Below are positions 56,523 through 64,000 of a stretch of 64,000 bases of DNA, piece after piece (the stretch's first letter is position 1; every line of letters starts with the position of its first letter). This DNA comes from Luteimonas sp. MC1750 (lineage in GTDB: Bacteria; Pseudomonadota; Gammaproteobacteria; Xanthomonadales; Xanthomonadaceae). Made by a program: the position numbers and the translations under genes. The notes beneath the pieces are model-generated. The model made no database searches and was not told the DNA's origin. It was given only the letters and a program-made list of their open reading frames with translations. The DNA is taken from the NCBI RefSeq assembly GCF_016615955.1, contig NZ_CP067113.1, positions 372,001-436,000 on the forward strand, given 5' to 3'.

Positions 56523-57656
56523 TCAGCGGAAGTCGAAGGAAAAGCCGACCGCGCCCGGTGCGGGCTCCAGCACGTCCATGCGGATCACCGCGCCTTCGCC
56601 GCTCTCCAGCAGCGCGGCGGGCGGCTCACCGCCGAGGTATTCGGCGGGCAGGAAGGCGCGCGCGCCCAGTGGCCGGCCGTCGATGTCCGACAGCGTCAGC
56701 ACGACCTCGGGCCAGGGCTGGGCCCAGGCGGCCTGGTTGCGGAAGCTCGCGACGATGCGCAGTGCACCCGGCGTTCCGGGATGCGGACGCACGTCCCGCT
56801 CGAGCAGGGCGAACGCGGCCGGCTCGCGCCAGGGCGGCAGGCTGCAGCGCAGCACGCTGCAGGCACCAGCGACCAGCGGCCGCCAGCCCGGATCGGCGGC
56901 CAGGCGCGCGCGGTCGGCGAGTAGCCACTGCAGGCCGAGCAGCAGGGCCAGCGCGGTGATCGCGGCGGGCAGCCACCCGCGGCGGCCGGTCGGCGCATCG
57001 GCAGAGCCCGGCGTGCGGCCACGGGCGAAGCTCGGCGCCGTGCGGCGCGGGCGCGGGGCGGTCCCCGTCGTTGCCGTTGCTGTCGTCGGCGCCGTCGGGG
57101 TGTGCGCCGGAGTCTCTCCATGCACCGGAGGTGCCTCTGGCACCGACACCGACCGAGCGGCAGGGGCCGACGCGACCGGTTCCGTCGCCGGCGGCCCGAC
57201 GGGCGAACTGCCCGCCCCGTCAGAGCCGTCCGCATGTGATGCAAGGGCCGCAGGCGCCACGGCCGCAGTTGTTGAGCCTGCGAGGGCAGGGTCCGCATTG
57301 GCAGGGTCCGCAACGACAGAGTCCCTGCTGGCCGGGTCCACGGTGGCAGGTTCTGCCACCACGATCACGGGTGCGGGCGTGTCCTGCAGCAGGTTCGCGA
57401 TCGAGATCGCCGGCTGCGCGGCGCGGTCCGCGGCGGGATCGGCGGCACCGCCGCCGTCGACCGCGTCATCCAGGTTGCCGAACGCTTCGGCCATCGCCGC
57501 GGCCACGCCGCTGCGGGCGTCGTCGGCGGGCTCGCGCAGGGCCGCCCCGGGCGCCCCGCGCAGCTGCGCCGCGCAGCGCGGGCAGCGTTCGGGCGGCAGG
57601 TCGGTCACCGGGTCGGTGGCGACCAGTCCGCGGCAGAACGGGCAGTTGACGAACAT
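56523..57656 (-). CDS. Zinc-ribbon and DUF3426 domain protein
   Basis: Protein of 377 residues. An N-terminal zinc ribbon (NCPFCRGLV then CPRCAAQL) is followed by a long disordered alanine/proline/threonine region (about 40-215), one membrane helix (AITALALLLGLQWLLA) and a C-terminal DUF3426 domain with VVLTLSDIDGRPLGARAFLP. The family accompanies prmA and fis in betaproteobacteria and Xanthomonadaceae; its role is unknown. It lies 40 bases after prmA. Confidence 0.88.
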   Translation of the reverse strand: MFVNCPFCRGLVATDPVTDLPPERCPRCAAQLRGAPGAALREPADDARSGVAAAMAEAFGNLDDAVDGGGAADPAADRAAQPAISIANLLQDTPAPVIVVAEPATVDPASRDSVVADPANADPALAGSTTAAVAPAALASHADGSDGAGSSPVGPPATEPVASAPAARSVSVPEAPPVHGETPAHTPTAPTTATATTGTAPRPRRTAPSFARGRTPGSADAPTGRRGWLPAAITALALLLGLQWLLADRARLAADPGWRPLVAGACSVLRCSLPPWREPAAFALLERDVRPHPGTPGALRIVASFRNQAAWAQPWPEVVLTLSDIDGRPLGARAFLPAEYLGGEPPAALLESGEGAVIRMDVLEPAPGAVGFSFDFR

Positions 57657-57696
57657 GGCGGCTATTCAAGCACGCGCCGCGCGCGCGCGGCAGCGC

Positions 57697-58614
57697 TCAG
57701 CCGCGGCGGATGCCGTCAATGCGAACCCAGTCACCATCGACCTCGACCCGCAGTTGCTCGAACCACTCGCCATAGCGCGCAAGCAGCGGCGCCTGCTGCC
57801 CGTCGAGGATGCCCGAGAGCGCGAGCCGTCCGCCCGGCGCCACGCATCCGGCGATGGTGTCCGCCAGCGTGTCGAGCGCGGCGGCGAGGATGTTCGCCAC
57901 CACCACCGGCCACGTACCGGCCGGGGCGTCACCGGGCGCGTGCACCGCCATCCGCGCGTCGACGCCGTTGCGCTGGGCATTGTCGGCCGTGGCCTGCAGG
58001 GCCTGCGGGTCGTTGTCGATGCCGGTGGCGTGTGCGGCGCCGAGCTTGAGCGCGGCCAGCGCGAGGATGCCGCTGCCGCAGCCGAAATCGAGCACGCGCA
58101 CGCCGTCGAGCATGCCGTCGCCGGCGAGGCCGTCGAGCCAGCGCAGGCACAGGGCGGTCGTGGGGTGGGTGCCCGATCCGAAGGCCAGCCCCGGGTCCAG
58201 CCGCACCACGGCCGCATCGGCGCCGGCGTCCGCCGGCAGGTCGCGGTTCCAGGGCACGATCCAGGTCCGCCGGCCGAAGCGCAGCGGCTCGTACTGGTCC
58301 ATCCAGGCCCGCTCCCAGTCCTGGTCCTCGACCTGGCGGAAGGAGGCGCGGCCCCAGTCCAGCCCGGGGTCGAAGCTGTCCAGCGCGGCGAGCAGCAGCA
58401 GCGCGTCGGCGTCGTGCGGGAACAGCGCGGTCAGGGTGATCGAGGCCCACAGCGGCGTCTCGCCCACGCCGGGCTCCAGGATCGCGTCTTCGTTGCGGGT
58501 GCCGGCGTCGGCGTCGAGCATGGTCACCGCCAGCGCGCCGACGTCGTCGAGCGCGTTCTCGTAGCGGGGCTGCTCGGATTCGCGGCAGTGCAGGGTGAGT
58601 TCGAGGAAGGGCAT
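57697..58614 (-). CDS. prmA: Ribosomal protein L11 methyltransferase
   Basis: SAM-dependent methyltransferase of 305 residues that trimethylates L11. The N-terminal recognition domain starts [20 protein letters not shown]; the SAM site is [18 protein letters not shown], with [13 protein letters not shown] before it and NILAAAL after it. The ATG at 58614 matches the family start. Convergent-type hairpins separate it from the upstream secreted protein gene. Confidence 0.96.
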   Translation of the reverse strand: MPFLELTLHCRESEQPRYENALDDVGALAVTMLDADAGTRNEDAILEPGVGETPLWASITLTALFPHDADALLLLAALDSFDPGLDWGRASFRQVEDQDWERAWMDQYEPLRFGRRTWIVPWNRDLPADAGADAAVVRLDPGLAFGSGTHPTTALCLRWLDGLAGDGMLDGVRVLDFGCGSGILALAALKLGAAHATGIDNDPQALQATADNAQRNGVDARMAVHAPGDAPAGTWPVVVANILAAALDTLADTIAGCVAPGGRLALSGILDGQQAPLLARYGEWFEQLRVEVDGDWVRIDGIRRG

Positions 58615-58664
58615 CGCGTGTCGGTCGGCCGGGGAGGCCTGCATGGTACCGGCAGCGCGTCACG

Positions 58665-58693
58665 CGCCGGCCCGGGGACGTCCCGGGCCGGCG
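58665..58693 (-). terminator. Stem-loop after the secreted protein gene
   Basis: CGCCGGCCCGGG and CCCGGGCCGGCG pair around a five-base loop, eight bases beyond the secreted protein's stop. No U-tract follows on either strand. It separates that gene from prmA. Confidence 0.6.
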
Positions 58694-58700
58694 TCGTGGG

Positions 58701-60698
58701 TCAGGAGCCCGGGACCAGGGTCGCCACCTCGAAGGCGGTGCCACGCCCGCTGCCGTCGGCACGCAGGGTGGCGGTACCGGCCACCGGCGCCTTGGACGAG
58801 CGCACCGTGAACGAGTACAGCTCGCCCCAGCCGAGCGTGCGGCCGGCGCTGCCGGCGCTCCACTCGACGCTGTCCGCGCCGGCCACGAAGTCCCAGTCGT
58901 TGCCGGACTGCAGGTCGCCGTCGCGGAACGTGGTCGAGGTGATGCTGGCGCCCGAGGCGGTCGCGAGCGCGAACGCGTCGAAGCCCTGCGTGGAGGTGAT
59001 GCGCAGGTTGGGCGATGCGCCTTCGGTCATCGCGAACGCGAACTCGAAGTTCATCAGCGCGTAGTGGTACTCCCAGCCGCCGCCCACCAGCCGGCGCGCC
59101 TTCACCGCCAGCTTGGCGCGTGCGCCGCCGTCCACCAGCTCGGTGATGAGCCGGCGTTCCTTGTTGGGATTCATGTGCGGATTGCGCGGGTTGGGCAGCG
59201 GCGGCGCGACGTCGAACCAGCGGTCGATCGCCGAACCCAGGCGCTCGCTGCTGGAGGCGATGTTCCAGGTGCTGCCCGTCCAGCCGGGCGTCGTCACCCG
59301 GGTCGACATCGAGTTGTAGATGTTGATGTCGGAGCGCGCCACGTACCAGGACTCGAACAGCCAGCCCGCGCCGGGGTTGGCGGTGGGCGAGACCTGGGCT
59401 TCGTTGACCAGCATGCGGTAGCTGTAGCTGTCGCCCGGCGAGTTGTTCATGACCCCGTCGCAGTTGGTGTCGAACACCGAGCCGCAGCGGCCCCACAGCC
59501 CGGACGACGGCAGGATCTCGTCGCGCGAGGTCATGCCCTGGGTGTAGTCGTTGTTGCCGACCGAATAGGTATCGGTGCAGCCGCGGCCCAGCGCGTGGCC
59601 GTGGTGGTCGCCGCTGTCCAGGCAACTGCCGTTGGTGGTCAGGTAGGCGTGCTTCACCCCCGAGCGGCCGATCTGCTCGAGGCTGCCGTCCGGGTTGGTG
59701 CGGTACATGTTCCAGATCAGGTAGGGATGCTGGTCGTTGTTGTACGGCGGCGAGGGCGCGGTGAACTTCTGGTACCAGGGGATGGTGGCGGTCCACAGCG
59801 CGGTGCTGGTGCCGAGCGGGTCGCCGGGCACGGTGGCGTTGATGCTGCCCTCGTTGACGTTGTTCTTCAGCGTCGCCGACGGCGTGATCACCATCGTGCC
59901 GCTGCCGGCGTTGCCCGTGCAGCCCTGGCAGCGCGAGAACTGCGTGAACGTGCTGAGCATGAAGATGTCGTTCTGGTAGGTGCCGCCGTTGGGCGCCGCC
60001 TGGCCGTGCCACGTGATGTAGTTGGCCTGCGGCTGCAGGTCCCCGCTGCCGCGCGCCAGCACCGGCGCGTCGAGCTGCAGCTCGGCGATGGCCATGCCGG
60101 CGGCATGCGGGGCGCCCAGGCGCTGGGCCAGGCGCTCGCTGATGCGGATGTCCGACGAGCCGATGGTCAGCGACGGCGGGTCGTCGAGCAGTTCGTGCAT
60201 CACATGGTCGACGTGGAACCAGGCCACGCCCTGCGCGTCGACGAGGTCGAATTCGGGCTCCATGCCCGGCTTCACCCGGCGCGGGACCAGGCGGAAGCCG
60301 TCGAGGTCGATGCTGCCGCCCTTGAACTGGATCGCGTAGCCACCGCGTGCCTGCAGCGCACCGCCGGCCATCTCGCGGGCATAGCCGTTGGTCACCAGGA
60401 ACTGAAGGCGGCGGCTGTCCTGGAGGGAAAACCGCTCCGAGCCGTCGGTCGCGCGCTGGCCGTGGACCGAGCCCGGCGCGATGCGCAGCCCGAGGTCGCC
60501 GGCGAGGTCATGGTTCCAGCGGATGGCGATGTCGCCGCCGCCCACGCTCCATGGCCGCTCCACGCTGCTGGCGGCGCTGGTCGCGCCTTTCGGCGCCGGT
60601 GCCGCGGTGCGCGGCTGTGCAAAGGTGATCCCGGCCGCAGCCGTCACCAGAAGGCCGCCCACTACGACGGTCGCGAGCCTGTTCCTGCGATAACGCAT
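58701..60698 (-). CDS. Large secreted protein of unrecognised family
   Basis: Protein of 665 residues with a signal peptide (LATVVVGGLLVTAAAGITFA, cleaved after AQ or so). No known enzyme motif was recognised. The sequence is rich in W, Y, N and G, with several cysteine groups (SRCQGCTGNAGSG, NGSCLDSGDHHGHALGRGC, VFDTNCDGVMNNSPGD). The acidic DTNCDGVMN resembles a calcium-binding loop. The C-terminal 120 residues look beta-rich (VEWSAGSAGRTLGWGELYSF). It is not anchored by a lipobox. GGGAGAGAGGA before the ATG is a strong ribosome site. It sits between accC and prmA, which are neighbours in related genomes, and hairpins flank it, so it looks like an independent unit. Confidence 0.75.
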   Translation of the reverse strand: MRYRRNRLATVVVGGLLVTAAAGITFAQPRTAAPAPKGATSAASSVERPWSVGGGDIAIRWNHDLAGDLGLRIAPGSVHGQRATDGSERFSLQDSRRLQFLVTNGYAREMAGGALQARGGYAIQFKGGSIDLDGFRLVPRRVKPGMEPEFDLVDAQGVAWFHVDHVMHELLDDPPSLTIGSSDIRISERLAQRLGAPHAAGMAIAELQLDAPVLARGSGDLQPQANYITWHGQAAPNGGTYQNDIFMLSTFTQFSRCQGCTGNAGSGTMVITPSATLKNNVNEGSINATVPGDPLGTSTALWTATIPWYQKFTAPSPPYNNDQHPYLIWNMYRTNPDGSLEQIGRSGVKHAYLTTNGSCLDSGDHHGHALGRGCTDTYSVGNNDYTQGMTSRDEILPSSGLWGRCGSVFDTNCDGVMNNSPGDSYSYRMLVNEAQVSPTANPGAGWLFESWYVARSDINIYNSMSTRVTTPGWTGSTWNIASSSERLGSAIDRWFDVAPPLPNPRNPHMNPNKERRLITELVDGGARAKLAVKARRLVGGGWEYHYALMNFEFAFAMTEGASPNLRITSTQGFDAFALATASGASITSTTFRDGDLQSGNDWDFVAGADSVEWSAGSAGRTLGWGELYSFTVRSSKAPVAGTATLRADGSGRGTAFEVATLVPGS

Positions 60699-60830
60699 CG
60701 ATCCTCTCTCCCATGGTCGTTGGACCGGCCCCCGTGCCCGGCGTGTCCCGAGCATATGCGAGGGCCGGCCGGCGGCCGTGATGCGCTGCCACATCGTGCC
60801 GCCGGCGGGAGAGCGGGCGCCCGGCCCGGC

Positions 60831-62198
60831 TCACAGCAGGGAGAGCGACTTCTCCTTGCGCTCGGCCAGGCGCTTTTCCAGGTAGTGGATGTTGCGCCCG
60901 CCTTCCTCGAATCCGGTGTCGGCGAGGATGCGCTGCTGCAGCGGGATGTTGGTGCGGATGCCGTCGATGACCATCTCCGACAGCGCGACGCGCATGCGGC
61001 AGATCGCCTGCTCGCGGTCGGCCCCGTGGACGATCAGCTTGCCGATCATCGAGTCGTAGTTGGCCGGGACGGTGTAGCCCTCGTAGACATGGCTGTCGAC
61101 GCGCACGCCCGGGCCGCCGGGAGCGTGGAAGTGCTGGATCCGGCCCGGGCAGGGCAGGAAGCTGTCGGGATCCTCGGCGTTGATCCGGCATTCGATGGCA
61201 TGTCCGCGCATCACCACGTCTTCCTGGCGGATCGACAGCGGGCGCCCGGCGGCGATCATCAGCTGCTCGCGGATCAGGTCGATGCCGGTGACCATCTCGG
61301 TGACCGGGTGCTCGACCTGGATGCGGGTGTTCATCTCGATGAAGTAGAAGCGCCCGTCCTCGAACAGGAACTCGAAGGTGCCGGCGCCGCGGTAGCCGAT
61401 GCGCAGGCAGGCCTCGACGCAGACGCGGCCGATCTCCTCGCGCATGGCGTCGGTGATGCCGGGCGCGGGCGCTTCCTCCACCACCTTCTGGTGGCGGCGC
61501 TGCATCGAGCAGTCGCGCTCGCCGAGGTGGATGGCCTGGCCCTGGCCATCGGCCAGCACCTGGATCTCGATGTGGCGCGGGTTCTCGAGGAACTTCTCCA
61601 TATAGACCATGTCGTTGCCGAAGGCCGCCTTGGCCTCCTGCTTGGTGGTCGCGATGGCGTTCACCAGCGCCGCCTCGGTCTGCACCACGCGCATGCCGCG
61701 GCCGCCGCCGCCGCCCGACGCCTTGACGATCACCGGATAGCCGATCTCGCGCGCAACGCGGACGTTCTCGGCCGGGTCGTCGCCCAGCGGGCCGCCGGAG
61801 CCGGGCACGCAGGGCACGCCGGCCTCCTTCATCGCGCGGATCGCCTCCACCTTGTCGCCCATCATGCGGATGGTGTCGGCCTTGGGGCCGATGAAGACGA
61901 AGCCCGACTGCTCCACGCGCTCGGCGAAGTCGGCGTTCTCGGCCAGGAAGCCGTAGCCGGGGTGGATCGCCTGCGCGTCGGTGACCTCGGCCGCGGCGAT
62001 GATGCTGGCCATGTCGAGGTAGCTCTGCGGCGACGGCGCGGGGCCGATGCAGACCGACTCGTCGGCCATGGCCACGTGCTTGAGGTTGCGGTCCACGGTG
62101 GAGTGCACCGCCACCGTGCGGATGCCCAGCGCATGGCAGGCGCGCAGGATGCGCAGCGCGATCTCGCCGCGGTTGGCGATGACGACCTTGTCGAGCAT
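60831..62198 (-). CDS. accC: Biotin carboxylase subunit of acetyl-CoA carboxylase
   Basis: ATP-grasp enzyme of 455 residues that carboxylates biotin on AccB. It starts [20 protein letters not shown]; the ATP site is [17 protein letters not shown], and [18 protein letters not shown] and [11 protein letters not shown] are the catalytic region. Length is normal (449 in E. coli). It follows accB by ten bases. Confidence 0.97.
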   Translation of the reverse strand: MLDKVVIANRGEIALRILRACHALGIRTVAVHSTVDRNLKHVAMADESVCIGPAPSPQSYLDMASIIAAAEVTDAQAIHPGYGFLAENADFAERVEQSGFVFIGPKADTIRMMGDKVEAIRAMKEAGVPCVPGSGGPLGDDPAENVRVAREIGYPVIVKASGGGGGRGMRVVQTEAALVNAIATTKQEAKAAFGNDMVYMEKFLENPRHIEIQVLADGQGQAIHLGERDCSMQRRHQKVVEEAPAPGITDAMREEIGRVCVEACLRIGYRGAGTFEFLFEDGRFYFIEMNTRIQVEHPVTEMVTGIDLIREQLMIAAGRPLSIRQEDVVMRGHAIECRINAEDPDSFLPCPGRIQHFHAPGGPGVRVDSHVYEGYTVPANYDSMIGKLIVHGADREQAICRMRVALSEMVIDGIRTNIPLQQRILADTGFEEGGRNIHYLEKRLAERKEKSLSLL

Positions 62199-62208
62199 GC
62201 CGGCGGCC

Positions 62209-62688
62209 TCAGCCGATCACGAACAGCGGCTGGTCGAACTCGACCGGCTGCCCGCTCTCGCCGACGATCGCCAGCACCGTGCCGCCGACGTCGGCCTCGA
62301 TCGGGTTGAACATCTTCATCGCCTCGACGATGGCCAGCGTGTCACCGGCGTTGACGGTCTGGCCGACGGTGACGAAGGGCGGCTTGTCCGGCGCCGGCGA
62401 GGCGTAGAAGGTGCCGACCATCGGCGAGCGCACCACGTGGCCGTCGGGCAGCGACGGGCCGCTGGGCTCGGCCGGGCGCGCGCCGCCGGTGGCGGCCTGG
62501 ACGGGGGACTGCATCGGCATGACCGCTTCGGCGGGGGGCGCGTAGTGCGGCGACGGCTGCACCGGGCCGTAGCCGGTGCGCGGCGTGCGCGCCAGGCGGA
62601 CCGATTCCTCGCCCTCCTTGATCTCGATCTCGGCGAGGTTGGAGTCCTCGAGCAGGTCGATCAGCTTCTTGATTTTTCTCAGGTCCAT
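62209..62688 (-). CDS. accB: Biotin carboxyl carrier protein of acetyl-CoA carboxylase
   Basis: Carrier of 159 residues. The N-terminal helix ([20 protein letters not shown]) is followed by a proline/alanine linker and the biotinyl domain with the modified lysine in [15 protein letters not shown]. The thumb sequence typical of AccB is present ([15 protein letters not shown]). It lies 68 bases after aroQ and ten before accC. Confidence 0.97.
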   Translation of the reverse strand: MDLRKIKKLIDLLEDSNLAEIEIKEGEESVRLARTPRTGYGPVQPSPHYAPPAEAVMPMQSPVQAATGGARPAEPSGPSLPDGHVVRSPMVGTFYASPAPDKPPFVTVGQTVNAGDTLAIVEAMKMFNPIEADVGGTVLAIVGESGQPVEFDQPLFVIG

Positions 62689-62756
62689 GCGGGCCTCTCG
62701 GGTAGTGCCGGGCGCGGACGCCGGCGATGGATACGGGATGGGGATACGGGGACGGA

Positions 62757-63203
62757 TCAGGACGCCGGCGCCAGGCGGGCCAGCGCGGCGTCCAGGGCAA
62801 GGAAATAGCTCGCGGCGCCGAAGCCCGCGACCACGCCGACCGCCAGGTCGCTGAAATAGCTCTGGCGGCGGAAGGGCTCGCGGGCGTGCGGATTGGACAG
62901 GTGCACCTCGATGAACGGAACCGCGACCGCGGCCAGCGCATCGCGCAGGGCCACCGAGGTGTGGGTGAAGGCGGCGGGGTTGAACAGCACGAAGCGGGTG
63001 CCATCGCCGGCCGCCGCCTGGATGCGGTCGACCAGCACGTGCTCGGCGTTCGACTGCAGGCTCTCGAACGCCAAGCCCGCGGCCTCGATCCGTGCGAGCA
63101 GGGTCGCGTCGATCGCAGCCAGCGTGTCACGGCCATAGATCTCCGGCTCGCGGCTGCCGAGCAGGTTGAGATTGGGGCCGTGGAGGACGAGGATCCGGTC
63201 CAT
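62757..63203 (-). CDS. aroQ: Type II 3-dehydroquinate dehydratase
   Basis: Dodecameric shikimate-pathway enzyme of 148 residues. It starts [20 protein letters not shown] (catalytic tyrosine later in PEIYG), [17 protein letters not shown] carries the catalytic histidine, and [15 protein letters not shown] the substrate region. The order aroQ-accB-accC is widespread. A terminator hairpin upstream (63227-63261) suggests its own promoter in the leader. Confidence 0.97.
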   Translation of the reverse strand: MDRILVLHGPNLNLLGSREPEIYGRDTLAAIDATLLARIEAAGLAFESLQSNAEHVLVDRIQAAAGDGTRFVLFNPAAFTHTSVALRDALAAVAVPFIEVHLSNPHAREPFRRQSYFSDLAVGVVAGFGAASYFLALDAALARLAPAS

Positions 63204-63226
63204 TCAGTGCGGCGCGGTGCCCGGCG

Positions 63227-63261
63227 TAAAAACGGCGGCCAGTCTGCGCCAAGCCGCCGTT
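63227..63261 (-). terminator. Rho-independent terminator between the TlpA-like gene and aroQ
   Basis: On the minus strand AACGGCGG pairs with CCGCCGTT around a 15-base loop and is followed by TTTAC. It lies 57 bp after the TlpA-like stop and 24 bp before aroQ, so it probably ends the upstream transcript; if read through it could act as an attenuator for aroQ-accBC. Confidence 0.6.
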
Positions 63262-63317
63262 GCTGTCCAGATCGCCGAACTTCTGCGACAAAGCGCAGTT
63301 TTAATCGGTCGTTTGAA

Positions 63318-63917
63318 TCACTCGTCGATGCGCGCCCACGCGTCGAGCTCGCCGTGGGTGAAGGGACCGATCCGCTGCTTGAGCAGGCGACCGTCGGCCG
63401 AGACCAGCACGGTATAGGGCAGCACCCCACGCGGATTGCCCAGCTGGACCCCGGCGTCGCGCGGCCCCGGGGCGTCGAGCACGATCGGATAGCGCACCGG
63501 GATGCGCTCGAGGAAGGCGTCGACCGATGCCTGGTCATCGAGCGCGATCCCGATCACCTGGACGCCCGACGTGCCCTGGGCGGCGGCGTAGCGGTCGAGT
63601 TCGGGCATTTCCTCGATGCAGGGACCGCACCAGCTGGCCCAGAGGTTGACCAGCAGCGGGCGGCCGCCGAAGTCAGCGGGCAGGGTGCGCGGCGTGCCGG
63701 CCAGGTCGGGAAGGGTGATCGCGGGTACCGGCCCGCCGCGCGTGGCCACGGCCAGGCCGTCGGGCGTCGGTGGCGCGACCGCGCCCATCGCCTGCTGGAC
63801 CGCGCGCTGGCCGAGTTCGGTGCGCAGCAGCGGTCCCGGCCCATTCACCGCCAGGCCGGCGACCACGCCGAGCACGCCCGCCACCAGCGCCACCAGCAGG
63901 ATCGTCCGCGTGCCCAT
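63318..63917 (-). CDS. TlpA-like thioredoxin-fold thiol-disulfide protein
   Basis: Membrane-anchored thioredoxin-fold protein of 199 residues. One N-terminal helix (about 5-24, TILLVALVAGVLGVVAGLAV) places the domain in the periplasm; the active site is NLWASWCGPCIEEMPEL, and the cis-proline is in NPRGVLPYTVLV. TlpA/ResA-type proteins reduce cytochrome c apo-forms or other thiols. Its ATG overlaps the stop of the partial gene upstream (TGATG). Confidence 0.9.
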   Translation of the reverse strand: MGTRTILLVALVAGVLGVVAGLAVNGPGPLLRTELGQRAVQQAMGAVAPPTPDGLAVATRGGPVPAITLPDLAGTPRTLPADFGGRPLLVNLWASWCGPCIEEMPELDRYAAAQGTSGVQVIGIALDDQASVDAFLERIPVRYPIVLDAPGPRDAGVQLGNPRGVLPYTVLVSADGRLLKQRIGPFTHGELDAWARIDE

Positions 63918-64000
63918 CAGCGCGCCGCCCGTTCGAGCGCGGCGACCGCCACGTCGCGGTCAAGCACGGCGGGCAGGACCTCGCCGGCGCCGCCGCCGCG
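63917..64000 (-). CDS. C-terminal end of an unidentified gene (truncated by window edge)
   Basis: Only the last 27 codons are visible (ending VLDRDVAVAALERAAR), too few to name. The stop overlaps the TlpA-like start as TGATG, so the two are co-translated. In related genomes a DsbD-type thiol-disulfide reductase often precedes this TlpA-like gene, so that is a guess from synteny only. Confidence 0.45.
   Translation of the reverse strand, partial: RGGGAGEVLPAVLDRDVAVAALERAAR

Overview
The window is about 70% G+C. Gene content and order point to a gammaproteobacterium of the Lysobacteraceae/Xanthomonadaceae (Luteimonas, Lysobacter, Thermomonas or Pseudoxanthomonas-like): an aroQ-accB-accC ... 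prmA-DUF3426-fis-purH-purD block, a LAB-N protein next to an ArnT/EptA cluster, and dispersed palindromic repeats whose core reads GGAGCGGCTACAGCC. The genus cannot be fixed from the sequence. Nearly all of it is coding, start/stop overlaps of the ATGA or TGATG type are common, and no rRNA, prophage, transposase or CRISPR array was seen.

Layout. 1-7.2 kb: the dinB 3' end, then a leftward operon for lipid A modification (ArnT-like glycosyltransferase, EptA-like phosphoethanolamine transferase, ArnC/DPM1-like GT2, LAB-N protein), divergent from an OmpR-family two-component pair. 7.2-16.4 kb: a HAD phosphatase, btuB behind a cobalamin riboswitch, msrC/TfoX-C, bioD, and an RND efflux adaptor plus pump. 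16.5-21 kb: a ubiquinone locus with the O2-independent hydroxylase pair ubiU/ubiV, ubiD, and an unusual chorismate mutase-UbiT fusion, with two near-identical FNR-type dyads in the intergenic gaps. 21-30 kb: phasin, queD, prpF-acnD, a GT2, and an XRE regulator-phosphotransacylase-acetate kinase-BolA operon. 30-39 kb: an ABC exporter (adaptor, permease, ATPase), then nitric oxide reductase norCBQD with a dihaem NorC and a 41-residue membrane peptide in front, then tRNA-Met. 39-41 kb: rppH, Fur-type bfd, a tandem repeat, bfr. 41-46 kb: a hybrid kinase with HPt, co-transcribed with a catalytically degenerate REC-GGDEF-EAL protein. 46-53 kb: erpA-nudC-ampE, an LplT-PlsC fusion, LemA and two TPM proteins. 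53-64 kb: leftward housekeeping genes (purD, purH, fis, DUF3426, prmA, accC, accB, aroQ, a TlpA-like protein), with a large unrecognised secreted protein between accC and prmA.

How it fits together. The NO reductase, O2-independent ubiquinone hydroxylation and acetate kinase module suggest a facultative, NO-respiring or NO-detoxifying life under low oxygen. No nitrite or nitrous oxide reductase is in the window. The cell-envelope genes (lipid A modification under a two-component system, RND and ABC exporters) suggest defence against cationic peptides and toxic compounds. Iron storage and release (bfd/bfr) and ErpA serve Fe-S enzymes such as AcnD and UbiU/UbiV.
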